From the NCBI RefSeq assembly GCF_014199295.1, contig NZ_JACIJH010000013.1:1-64000 (forward strand): a stretch of DNA of 64,000 nt, read 5' to 3'. This document shows, piece after piece, positions 8,281 to 15,781 of the stretch. Source of the stretch: Sphingopyxis panaciterrulae (lineage in GTDB: Bacteria; Pseudomonadota; Alphaproteobacteria; Sphingomonadales; Sphingomonadaceae). Below the pieces are notes generated by a model. It worked only from the letters and a program-made list of their open reading frames with translations, was not told the origin of the DNA and did not search any database. The position numbers were made by a program, and so were the translations under genes. Within the stretch, counting starts at the first letter, position 1, and every line of letters starts with the position of its first letter.

Positions 8281-10587
8281 CTAGAAACGGAAGTCGGCGC
8301 TGAACAGGAAGGTTTGCGGCTGGCCCGGAACATAGCGGTATCCGCTCTTGTTGATCGCCGCGACATAATCTTTGTCGAACAGATTGTAGGCGTTCGCGCG
8401 CAGCTTGAAATTGTCGTTCACGGCATAGCCGAGCAGCGCGTCGACGACCGTATAGCCCTCGGTGCGCGGGGGCGTGCCCGCGGCGCCATCGGTCCCGCGC
8501 CGCATTCCGCTGGTGTAGCGGACGCCGCCCGCGACCTCGAGACCGAAGGGTGTGCGATAGCTGGTCCAGGACGAGAAGCTGTCGTCCGGGGCGTAGGTCA
8601 GCCCGCTGCTGCCATCGACGGCGACGGCGTTGCCGTTGGTAACCTTGGTCTTCTGATGCCCGTATCCGGCGGAGATCGACCAGGCGTCGGTGATGTTGCC
8701 GACGACCGACAGTTCGAAACCGCGCACGCGCTTCGAGCCGCTCTGAATGTCGGAGGGATCGGCGGCGTTGACTTCGTTCAGCACCTTGGTCTGGAATACC
8801 GCCGCATTGAAGGCGAGCGCGCCGTCGAGCGCATCCCACTTCACGCCGGCCTCGATCGTCTTGGCCTTTTGCGGAGCGAAGTCCGGATTGTTGGCGCTGT
8901 TGCCTGCGGCCAGGGTGAAGTTCTCGCCGCCCGGGGGCTGCTGCGACAGCGCGTAATTCACATAAAGGCTCACCGGCTCGCTCGGCTTGAGCACCGCGCC
9001 CAGCTTCCAGTTGAACAACGTGTCCTTGGCCTTCAGGTCGGCGGTGGTGACGATCGAGCCGACGGGGGCGGTGCCGCAAGGCACGGCGCCGCGACCGGTG
9101 CCGTTGTTGCAAACGGCCGTGTTGAAATAGGTCGTCTTGTAATGATCGACGCGTACGCCGCCGGTCACCAGCAACAGTCCGTCGAAGAATTTCGCGGTAT
9201 CGAAGGCATAGAAGGCCAGGGTATTCGTCTTGCCCCGTGCCGCGGTGCCGTTGCGCGAATAGGTGAAGTCGCTCGTGTCGTTCCAATCGGGATTGTAGAG
9301 ATTCGCGACCGGCAGGGTGCCCGTGGAACTGTGGCCGTAGATGATCTGCTTTTCACCGGTGATCTCGGCGCCGATGCTCAGATTATGCTCGATTGCCCCG
9401 GTCGCGAAATCAGCTCGCAGGTTGAGCTGGTTCGTCAGGATGCGGTTCGTCGCCTCCCGGATCGTGGGGTTGCCGCGGGTCATCGTGTAGGCGGACAGGT
9501 CGTCGGGGTTGGCGGGATCGCCCGAGATGTTGGACCCCGTCGACATGAAGGCGGTCAGAAGATAATCCTGCTTCGTCTCCCCCACGCGCGCGATGTTGGA
9601 CAGTCGCACGCTGTCCGAAAAATCATGTTCGATGATGAGCGTCGCCATCTGCGCCTTCACATCGTCATGATCCTTGCGCGTGCCGTAGAAATTCTCCGAA
9701 TCGACCGGATGGCCGACCAGCGCCTCTTGCCCGGCCTGCGGTTCCCAGCCGGGAAGGGCGATCGTCGGGACATAGCCGTCGGGAATATTGTCCTGATCGA
9801 CATAGAGGAGGTTGAGGTAGGCGCGGGTCGCGGTTTCGAGCCCGAGGCCGAGTGAGGCGGCGAGGCCGAGCCGCTGATTCGCGACATGATCGCGCCCCGG
9901 AACGTCGCTATCCTGCCACAGCATGTTGAGCCGCAGCGCGCTGTTGCTGAGGCCACCGAGCGTCTGGTTGACGTCGGCCGTCACGCGCCTTTGCCCATCG
10001 ACCCCGACCGACAGCGTACCCGACAGCGCGCTTTCGAGGGTGGCTCGCTTGCTGACCAGATTGATCGCACCGGTCGGTGCGGTGCGGCCGTTGTCGGTGC
10101 CCGCAGGCCCCTTCTGGACCTCGACCGCTTCGGTATTGAAGATATCGCGCGAGACCGAGCCGAGGTCGCGGATGCCGTCGACGAAGATGCTGTTCGACGT
10201 ATCGAAGCCGCGCATACGGATCGCATCGCCGCTCGTCGTATTCCCGTTCTCACCCGCATAGAAGGTGCCGACGCCGGGGCTGTTGCGCAGCACCTCGGTC
10301 AGCGTCGTCGCGCCCTGTTCGTTGAACAATTCCTTGCTGATGACCTGAATGGTTTGCGGCGTGTCGCGCAGCGGCTGGGTGAATTTGGGAGAGGACGGTT
10401 TGTCGATCTTGTAGCCGTCGTCCTCGATCGCCGTGTCGGTGACAGTGACGCCGCCGAGCACCGGCCGCTTCGCCTCCTGTCCACCATCCTGCGCGGCTGC
10501 GGGAGATGCGGCGAGACCGAAGCAACTGAGCGCCAGATAGGCCGGAGCCGCTGCCGACATGGTTTCGCGCAAACGCAAGAATGACAT
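8281..10587 (-). CDS. fiu: TonB-dependent catecholate siderophore receptor (Fiu/PiuA type)
   Basis: 768 residues from ATG 10587, which has GGGGAAA upstream (a longer frame begins at 10653). Signal peptide ending SPAAAQ; a TonB-box-like VTVTD; a plug domain with DTPQTIQVISKELF, RMRGFDTSNSIFVDGIRD and EVQKGPAGTDNGRTAPTGAI; then a 22-strand barrel ending FLFSADFRF. The plug text and the neighbouring piuC match the E. coli fiu-ybiX and Pseudomonas piuA-piuC arrangement for monomeric catechol-iron uptake. A Fur-like box 74 bases upstream implies iron repression. The exact ligand is inferred. Confidence 0.9.
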   Translation of the reverse strand: MSFLRLRETMSAAAPAYLALSCFGLAASPAAAQDGGQEAKRPVLGGVTVTDTAIEDDGYKIDKPSSPKFTQPLRDTPQTIQVISKELFNEQGATTLTEVLRNSPGVGTFYAGENGNTTSGDAIRMRGFDTSNSIFVDGIRDLGSVSRDIFNTEAVEVQKGPAGTDNGRTAPTGAINLVSKRATLESALSGTLSVGVDGQRRVTADVNQTLGGLSNSALRLNMLWQDSDVPGRDHVANQRLGLAASLGLGLETATRAYLNLLYVDQDNIPDGYVPTIALPGWEPQAGQEALVGHPVDSENFYGTRKDHDDVKAQMATLIIEHDFSDSVRLSNIARVGETKQDYLLTAFMSTGSNISGDPANPDDLSAYTMTRGNPTIREATNRILTNQLNLRADFATGAIEHNLSIGAEITGEKQIIYGHSSTGTLPVANLYNPDWNDTSDFTYSRNGTAARGKTNTLAFYAFDTAKFFDGLLLVTGGVRVDHYKTTYFNTAVCNNGTGRGAVPCGTAPVGSIVTTADLKAKDTLFNWKLGAVLKPSEPVSLYVNYALSQQPPGGENFTLAAGNSANNPDFAPQKAKTIEAGVKWDALDGALAFNAAVFQTKVLNEVNAADPSDIQSGSKRVRGFELSVVGNITDAWSISAGYGHQKTKVTNGNAVAVDGSSGLTYAPDDSFSSWTSYRTPFGLEVAGGVRYTSGMRRGTDGAAGTPPRTEGYTVVDALLGYAVNDNFKLRANAYNLFDKDYVAAINKSGYRYVPGQPQTFLFSADFRF

Positions 10588-10660
10588 GATTTCCCCTTTT
10601 CGACTGGAACGCGTGACCGGCACGCCGCTATTGAGAGTCGTTCGCAGAGTCAATCAATAT

Positions 10661-10675
10661 TGATAATCGTTCGCG
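10661..10675 (-). promoter_or_regulatory. Fur-like box upstream of the siderophore receptor operon
   Basis: TGATAATCGTTCGCG (read on +) matches the TGATAATNATTATCA Fur consensus at 10 of 14 fixed positions, and extends into CGATAAT. It lies between the end of the second TonB-like gene and the receptor start, a normal operator position. The core resembles the box at 3788. Confidence 0.65.
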
Positions 10676-10705
10676 ATAATGTCGCGAATTTGTCGCGTAT
10701 GATCG

Positions 10706-11428
10706 CTAGCGCCGCCGTTCCAGCCACCAGTTCTGGCGCCAGCCATAGGCGCTGGCGACGGCTTCGTCCGCCGCATTGGTCGCGGGGCGGAACCGGAAGC
10801 GATCCTCGATCAGCCGGCAGGTCGTCGCATCGAGCACGGCGTCGCCGCTCGATCGGGTGACACGGCAGCCGGTGACGCGCCCGGTCGGCTGGATCGTGAA
10901 GCGCACCTCGACTTCGCCGCCGCTCTTCGCGCGCGCCGCCTGCCTCGGATAATCGCGATCCTCGATGCGCCCGCTGACCAGCACAGGCCGGGTCCCGCCG
11001 CCCGTGCCGCTGCCCGCGCCGCCCGATCCAGTGCCATCGCCGCGTCCGCCGGCGCCCGATCCCCGGCCGGGCGTCGGGGTTGCCCCCGCTGAGGCTTCGC
11101 GGCCCGTGCCGGGATGCGGTGCAGCGGGAAGGGCGGGGTCGGGCACGGGCAGTTTCGGTTTCGGCGCGACCGCCGGGACCGCCTTGGTGCGCTCGTTCGG
11201 AGGCGCGGCCTTGCCGGCTTTGGAGTCAGGGGTGCGTTCGACCGGCCGCGGCGATTCGGGGGGAGGCGGGGCCGGGATGGCGAAGGCACTGATCGATTCG
11301 GCGGCCGTGCGCACGACATTGAGGTCGAGCCCGCTCGCGAGCCCGATGCCGACCAGAAGCGCGGCGATCAATGCGCCGCCACCGGCGATCATCCGCTGCC
11401 GCCGCGGAAGCTGCCCCGTATAGGCCAT
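10706..11428 (-). CDS. TonB-family protein with glycine-rich spacer
   Basis: 240 residues from ATG 11428 (GGGGAAAGATGGC upstream). One N-terminal membrane segment (IAGGGALIAALLVGIGLASG) is followed by a Pro/Lys-rich then Gly/Ser-rich spacer (GAGGRGDGTGSGGAGSGTGG). The TonB C-terminal domain shows YPRQAARAKSGGEVEVRF, GCRVTRSSGDAVLD and CRLIEDRFRFRPAT. The spacer differs strongly from the proline-rich TonB at 6813, so the two may serve different receptors. It ends 31 bases from the Fur-like box of the receptor operon and is probably a separate unit. Confidence 0.85.
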   Translation of the reverse strand: MAYTGQLPRRQRMIAGGGALIAALLVGIGLASGLDLNVVRTAAESISAFAIPAPPPPESPRPVERTPDSKAGKAAPPNERTKAVPAVAPKPKLPVPDPALPAAPHPGTGREASAGATPTPGRGSGAGGRGDGTGSGGAGSGTGGGTRPVLVSGRIEDRDYPRQAARAKSGGEVEVRFTIQPTGRVTGCRVTRSSGDAVLDATTCRLIEDRFRFRPATNAADEAVASAYGWRQNWWLERRR

Positions 11429-11475
11429 GCCATCTTTCCCCGGCGCGCGACCATCGCGCGCCGCCGGCACCCAAT

Positions 11476-12342
11476 TTAGAGAAATTCGTCTAGCGTGGAC
11501 ATGAACCGCGCGAACTGGTCATGATGCAGCCAGTGGCCGGCATTCTCGAACTCGATGACCCTGGCATGGTTGAAATGTTCGATCCGCCCGTCCTTTTCGG
11601 GGTTCGAAGCCCAGCTATCGGCGCCATAGAGCAACAGGGTGGGGCAGGCGATCGCCGACCATAGCGCCTCGATGTCGGCCTGCGGCAGGTCGAACACCGG
11701 CCAGACGTTCAGATAATTGTCGAATTTCCAGCTCCAGCTACCGTCCTCATTGCGATTGATGCCCTGGACGGTCAGGTGGCGCGCCTGTTCGGGAGTCAGA
11801 TAGCTGTTCTCGGCCATCATCCGGGCGAGCGCGTCGTCGAGCGTCGCATAGCGCTTCGGGATGCGCCCCGCCGCCTGGCGCTTGTCCTCGATCCATTTGC
11901 GGAAGCGATCGCCCACCGACACCGCGGCGCGCTCCGCCAGCACCGTGGGCGAAGGCCCGAGCCCCTCGATCGCGACGAGCTTGCGGACCTTGTCGGGATA
12001 GAGGCCGGTATAGCGTAGCGCGACATTGCCGCCCATCGAATGGGCGACGATCGTCACCGGTGCGAGGTCGAGTTGATGGATCAACTGCGCAAGATCATAG
12101 ACGAAGCTGTCCATGTCGTACTGTCCGTCGGGCGACCAGGCGCTGTCGCCGTGGCCGCGTAGGTCGGGCGCGATGATATGATAGCGGTCGGCCAGCTTTT
12201 CGGCGACCCAGTCCCAACTCCGACAATGGTCGCGGCCGCCGTGGACCAGCAGCAGCGGCGGCGCCGATTCATTCCCCCAATCGACATAATGCAGCTTCAG
12301 TCGCTGAGAAATGAAGCTATTCGAAGTCGGGCCGCTTGCCAT
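11476..12342 (-). CDS. Alpha/beta-fold hydrolase
   Basis: 288 residues with a full catalytic set: VHGGRDHCRSW near the oxyanion hole, PDLRGHGDSAW, the nucleophile elbow AHSMGG and the C-terminal histidine in AGHWLHHDQF. Single-domain hydrolase with no signal peptide. It is divergent from the SDR gene across an 87-base gap, which suggests shared control and perhaps fatty or aromatic acyl metabolism. The substrate is unknown. Confidence 0.88.
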   Translation of the reverse strand: MASGPTSNSFISQRLKLHYVDWGNESAPPLLLVHGGRDHCRSWDWVAEKLADRYHIIAPDLRGHGDSAWSPDGQYDMDSFVYDLAQLIHQLDLAPVTIVAHSMGGNVALRYTGLYPDKVRKLVAIEGLGPSPTVLAERAAVSVGDRFRKWIEDKRQAAGRIPKRYATLDDALARMMAENSYLTPEQARHLTVQGINRNEDGSWSWKFDNYLNVWPVFDLPQADIEALWSAIACPTLLLYGADSWASNPEKDGRIEHFNHARVIEFENAGHWLHHDQFARFMSTLDEFL

Positions 12343-12429
12343 CTGGTCGTCCTTGTGTCTGTTTGGGTTTCAAAAGGCGACCGAATCCGATCCGTCAAGC
12401 CCGGATCGCTGCCATGGGAGAGACGACGC

Positions 12430-13221
12430 ATGACGACATTCCGGGACAATCTGCTCGCGGGCAAGACCGCCTTCGTTGCCGGCGGGACGAGCGGGATCAA
12501 TCTGGGTATCGCGAAACGCTTCGCCGAACTGGGCGCAAAGGTCGCGGTGGCCGGGCGCGATCCCGACAAGGCGGCGCGCGCCGCGGCGGAGATCGGTGCA
12601 GGGGCGATCGGCCTGTCGGGGGACGTACGCGACTATGCGGCGATTCGCGGCGTGATGGAGACGGTGGCCGAAAAGCTCGGGTCGATGGATATCGTGATCT
12701 CGGGCGCGGCAGGCAATTTTCTCGCGCCCGTCCTGGGCATGTCGGCGAATGCCTTTCGCACTGTCGTCGATATCGACCTCAACGGCACCTTCAACGTCTT
12801 TCGCGGCTGTCACGACCTGCTGAACCGACCGGGCGCGTCGCTGATTGCGATCACGGCGGGGCAGGCCATCAACGCCTCGGCGCTGCAGGCGCACGCTTGC
12901 GCGGCCAAGGCCGGGATCAACCAGCTCATCCGCGTCCTCGCGCTCGAATGGGGACCGGACGTGCGCGTCAACGGCATCTCGCCGGGGCCGATCGCCGATA
13001 CCGAAGGCATGAAGCGCCTCGCCCCCGACGCCGCATCGCGCGAGGCGCATTATGCGCGCATCGCGATGAAACGCTGGGGCAGGGTCGAGGAGGTCGCCGA
13101 ATCGGCGGTGTTCCTCTGCTCCCCGGCGGCGGGCTATATCACCGGGACGATCCTCGACTGCGACGGCGGCAGCCAGGTCGGCGATGCATCGCGCGGCGAT
13201 CTGGCGAAGGGAATGGCCTGA
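12430..13221 (+). CDS. Short-chain dehydrogenase, 2,4-dienoyl-CoA reductase-like
   Basis: 263 residues. Rossmann nucleotide motif GGTSGINLGIA at 18-28, then SGAAGNF. The usual YxxxK pair is absent: residues 153-160 read QAHACAAK, where the tyrosine position is Ala156 and Lys160 remains. That pattern, together with EWGPDVRVNGISPGPIADTEG, matches the dienoyl-CoA-reductase branch rather than classical SDRs. Such enzymes use NADPH to reduce 2,4-dienoyl-CoA during unsaturated fatty acid breakdown. GGGAGAGA upstream fixes the ATG. An intrinsic terminator follows. Confidence 0.85.
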   Translation: MTTFRDNLLAGKTAFVAGGTSGINLGIAKRFAELGAKVAVAGRDPDKAARAAAEIGAGAIGLSGDVRDYAAIRGVMETVAEKLGSMDIVISGAAGNFLAPVLGMSANAFRTVVDIDLNGTFNVFRGCHDLLNRPGASLIAITAGQAINASALQAHACAAKAGINQLIRVLALEWGPDVRVNGISPGPIADTEGMKRLAPDAASREAHYARIAMKRWGRVEEVAESAVFLCSPAAGYITGTILDCDGGSQVGDASRGDLAKGMA

Positions 13222-13226
13222 ATGCA

Positions 13227-13261
13227 AAAACGCCGCCGACCCGAGAGGGCGGCGGCGTTTT
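13227..13261 (+). terminator. Intrinsic terminator after the SDR gene
   Basis: AAACGCCGCCG pairs with CGGCGGCGTTT across a GAC-rich loop, with an A-run before and T-run after. It may work in both directions, also ending the leftward tRNA-Val transcript. Confidence 0.85.
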
Positions 13262-13264
13262 GAA

Positions 13265-13339
13265 TGGTGGGCGTGGCAAGGATTGAACTTGCGACCCCTG
13301 CGATGTCAACACAGTGCTCTACCACTGAGCTACACGCCC
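13265..13339 (-). tRNA. tRNA-Val (anticodon GAC)
   Basis: 75 bases with CCA encoded. Acceptor GGGCGTG pairs with CACGCCC; the anticodon stem CTGTG/CGCAG encloses the loop TTGACAT with anticodon GAC; the T-arm contains GTTCAATCC. Cloverleaf complete. Confidence 0.95.
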
Positions 13340-13410
13340 ATCCCTTGGGGTGACGCGCCCCCTAATCGCCTCGGCGCGGCTTGGCAAGCCCCTCGCGCGC
13401 GGCGGGGGCG

Positions 13411-13788
13411 TTATTGTTGGTTCGAACGGTCGGCGCGCCCGAACAGAGCGTCGACCTCGCGCACCAGATCCTTGAGGTGGAAGGGTTTCGAGAGCAGCTT
13501 GGCCTGGGGTACATTCTCCTCGGCGCGCAGCGACACCGCGGCGAAGCCGGTGATGAACATCACCTGCGTCTGCGGCGCCGCTTTCGCGGTGTGCTGGGCC
13601 AGTTCGATCCCGTCCATTTCCGGCATCACGATGTCGGACAGCAGCAGGTCGAAGGTCCCCGAATCGATATAGGGAACGGCCGCCGTGCCGCGATCGACCG
13701 CAGTCACATCATAGCCCGCGCTGGTCAGCGCACGCGCCAGATATTCGCGCATCACATCGTCGTCTTCGGCCAGCAAAATGCGAATCAT
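13411..13788 (-). CDS. cpdR: Single-domain response regulator CpdR
   Basis: 125 residues, a lone receiver domain. The acidic pocket is AEDDD at 7-11, the phospho-acceptor is Asp52 (LLLSDIVMPEMDG), and LSKPF carries the conserved lysine. The sequence opening IRILLAEDDDVMREYLARAL and the length match alphaproteobacterial CpdR, which when unphosphorylated helps ClpXP degrade CtrA-pathway proteins. It is divergent from the N-formylglutamate amidohydrolase gene. I chose the internal ATG at 13788, because the longer frame upstream has no receiver-like sequence. Confidence 0.88.
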   Translation of the reverse strand: MIRILLAEDDDVMREYLARALTSAGYDVTAVDRGTAAVPYIDSGTFDLLLSDIVMPEMDGIELAQHTAKAAPQTQVMFITGFAAVSLRAEENVPQAKLLSKPFHLKDLVREVDALFGRADRSNQQ

Positions 13789-13930
13789 GGAAAAGTCGAG
13801 CCCCTGGTCCCTTTGGTGCCGCCATGGTGTGATGGCGCACGATTGTCTTGAACGTGCCTTGTAACGCGAGAGATTTAACAAATTGACGCGGCGGCTGGAT
13901 TCATGCGCGGTTTTTTGCCACCCATGGCCA

Positions 13931-14794
13931 ATGCAGCGCCGTACCCTTCCGTCCGCCGCCATCGCTGTCAACCGACCCGCGACGAGCGGCCCGGTGGTCG
14001 TGTCCATTCCCCATGCGGGTCGGCTCTATCCTCCGGAGATACTGGCCGCGGCGCGCGTGGCCCGTGCCCAACTCGAGCGGCTGGAGGATAGCTGGTGCGA
14101 CCTCATCGCCGCGGGTGCCACCGAGGCGGGCGCGACGGTAGTGCAGGCGCTCTGGGCGCGTGCGGTCGCCGATTGCAACCGCGGCGAAGGGCAGATGGCG
14201 CCCGGCGAGGTGGCGATGGCGCTACGCGCGCAATTCTCCGCCCCGGGACGCAAGGAGCGCGCGGGGCTCGGGGTTGTGCCGACGCGGCTCGCGGATTGCG
14301 GACCCTTGTGGAAGCGCCCGCTCGACCGCGCCGATTTCCACTGGCGCCTCGAATCGCTGCATCGACCCTATCACGCCGCGCTTGCCGGCGAACTGGCCGC
14401 GGCGCGGGCGCGGTTCGGCCGCGCGGTGCTGATCGACCTGCACAGCATGCCCGCCATTCCCCAGGGTCAGCCGGGGCATGGTGCGCGAATCGTCGTCGGC
14501 GATCGCTTCGGCGACAGCGCGGGCGAAGGACTCGTCGAGCAGGTCATGACCCTGGCCGACCGGCTTGGCGTGGCCGTCGCGCGCAATCAGCCCTATGCCG
14601 GCGGGCATGTCGTCCGGACGCACGGCCGGCCCGACCAAGGAGTCGAGGCGGTACAGATCGAAATCGACCGTGATCTCTATCTCGCGCCAGACCGCATGCC
14701 GGATGCTGTGAAGGTCGATCGGCTTTCGCGCTGGTTTTCGGGCCTGGTGGCGGATGTCGCACGCGCCGAGCCTCTGCCGGTCGCCGCCGAATAA
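13931..14794 (+). CDS. N-formylglutamate amidohydrolase family protein
   Basis: 287 residues from ATG 13931 (the frame is open to TTG 13883). Family signatures: VVVSIPHAGRLYP, DSWCDLIAAGA, NRGEGQM, VLIDLHSMP and NQPYAGGHVVRTHGRP, which include the zinc-binding histidines. Classical members hydrolyse N-formylglutamate in histidine breakdown, but no other hut gene is near, so the true substrate is open. Confidence 0.85.
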   Translation: MQRRTLPSAAIAVNRPATSGPVVVSIPHAGRLYPPEILAAARVARAQLERLEDSWCDLIAAGATEAGATVVQALWARAVADCNRGEGQMAPGEVAMALRAQFSAPGRKERAGLGVVPTRLADCGPLWKRPLDRADFHWRLESLHRPYHAALAGELAAARARFGRAVLIDLHSMPAIPQGQPGHGARIVVGDRFGDSAGEGLVEQVMTLADRLGVAVARNQPYAGGHVVRTHGRPDQGVEAVQIEIDRDLYLAPDRMPDAVKVDRLSRWFSGLVADVARAEPLPVAAE

Positions 14795-14802
14795 AGCCGA
14801 AT

Positions 14803-14834
14803 AAAAAACCACCTCGTACCGGAGTACGAGGTGG
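14803..14834 (-). terminator. Intrinsic terminator of the candidate sRNA
   Basis: CCACCTCGTAC pairs perfectly with GTACGAGGTGG across a four-base loop, and on the minus strand the stem is followed by TTTTTT. The T-tract direction shows it serves leftward transcription. Confidence 0.88.
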
Positions 14835-14913
14835 CCAGGGTCCAGGGAGGACGCACCCGCGTCATGCGACGGGGGCACTCGCCACGATGGTAAGGGGGAA
14901 ACCATGGTGGCGT
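14803..14913 (-). ncRNA. Candidate small RNA with C-rich hairpin loops
   Basis: About 110 bases read leftward, with its own promoter and a strong intrinsic terminator. Three stem-loops can be drawn. The first pairs CGCCAC-C-ATGGT with ACCAT-C-GTGGCG and exposes TTCCCCCTT. A small GTCC/GGAC stem exposes TCCCT. The last is the terminator. C-rich loops of this kind bind Shine-Dalgarno regions in alphaproteobacterial sRNAs of the alpha-r14 style. No ORF fits here. Ends are estimated from the promoter and terminator. Confidence 0.55.
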
Positions 14914-14919
14914 ACCGAC

Positions 14920-14948
14920 AATCTAGGCATTGTCGCGCCAGGTTACAA
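14920..14948 (-). promoter_or_regulatory. Predicted promoter of the candidate sRNA
   Basis: On the minus strand, TTGTAA (14943-14948) and TAGATT (14920-14925) are separated by exactly 17 bases, a good fit to a sigma-70-type promoter. It lies between the tRNA-Pro 3' end and the sRNA. Confidence 0.5.
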
Positions 14949-14971
14949 GGCCCGATGATTGCAAAAGATAC

Positions 14972-15048
14972 TGGTCGGGGAGAGAGGATTCGAACCTCCG
15001 GCCCCTGCCTCCCGAAGACAGTGCTCTACCAGGCTGAGCTACTCCCCG
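14972..15048 (-). tRNA. tRNA-Pro (anticodon CGG)
   Basis: 77 bases with CCA encoded. Acceptor CGGGGAG pairs with CTCCCCG; anticodon stem CTGTC/GGCAG encloses TTCGGGA, anticodon CGG; T-arm GTTCGAATCC. Confidence 0.95.
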
Positions 15049-15152
15049 ACCGATCCGGCGCCGGCGGACCGGCGCGAGGGCAGGGCGGTCCTCTAGACGC
15101 GCGATTGGCGAACTTCAAGCATCAATCCGCACGACCGGCAGAATTGCAGATT

Positions 15153-15611
15153 CTACAGCAATCCGGCGCGACGAAAGCTGAAATGCCCCGCCTCGACGAA
15201 AATCAGATGATCGATCAGGTCGACCCCCAGCACGGCAAGGAAGGCGGCGGCGTCGCGGGTGCAGGCGATGTCGGCGCGGCTCGGCCGCGCTACGGCGGAC
15301 GGATGGTTGTGCGCCATCAGCACGAAGCGGACGCCGCCGCCGAGCAGACTGCGCCAGCGCCGCGGCGCGACGGTGCAGCGCGCGGCGGTGCCCTCGTCGA
15401 CCGACTCGAAGGCAACGAGCCGCTCGAACGCGTCGAAACCGGCGAGCAGCAGCAATTCGCGATCGGAGGGAAAGCAGGGACGCAGCAAGCGGCGCGCGAC
15501 CTCATCCTCTTCGCTCGCCGGTGCGAAGCCGGCGTCGGGCTCCGGAACCGTGTCGATGGCGGCATATTTTGTCATCGCCGCCATGATGCGCCCGCGCGTC
15601 GCGGCGTCCAA
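15153..15611 (-). CDS. RadC-like JAB/MPN domain protein
   Basis: 152 residues, holding only the metallopeptidase-like JAB domain of RadC. The zinc motif is H101-N-H103-PS followed by Asp114 (HNHPS then SRAD), and Glu69 or Glu73 could be the fourth residue. The helix-hairpin-helix N-terminus of full RadC (about 220 residues) is missing. Function in RadC-like proteins is unsettled. Confidence 0.8.
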   Translation of the reverse strand: MDAATRGRIMAAMTKYAAIDTVPEPDAGFAPASEEDEVARRLLRPCFPSDRELLLLAGFDAFERLVAFESVDEGTAARCTVAPRRWRSLLGGGVRFVLMAHNHPSAVARPSRADIACTRDAAAFLAVLGVDLIDHLIFVEAGHFSFRRAGLL

Positions 15612-15687
15612 GCCGCGACTGACCCGGAACGGAGAGATGTCGACACGCGCTTGTCACGCGGCGACGCGGCTCGGAATTTTCCATCTT

Positions 15688-15716
15688 CGTCACCCCGGGC
15701 TTGATCCGGGGTGACG
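15688..15716. repeat. REP-like palindrome
   Basis: CGTCACCCCGG and CCGGGGTGACG form a perfect 11-base inverted repeat around GCTTGAT. This matches a palindrome style common between sphingomonad genes. It lies between the RadC-like gene and thyA. Confidence 0.75.
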
Positions 15717-15781
15717 AGGCGGGCGACGCTTGCCGCGACGCCCCGTGCAGCCTAGCAAAGGGCATAAAGCGGGAGCATCTC

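Noticed and set aside
7528..9855. 775-codon plus-strand open frame opposite the receptor gene
   Set aside because: No domain, no ribosome site and composition of an antisense shadow; the minus-strand receptor, PiuC and TonB are clear.
10588..10653. Longer N-terminus of the siderophore receptor
   Set aside because: ATG 10587 has a good ribosome site and directly precedes the signal peptide; the longer form would bury it.
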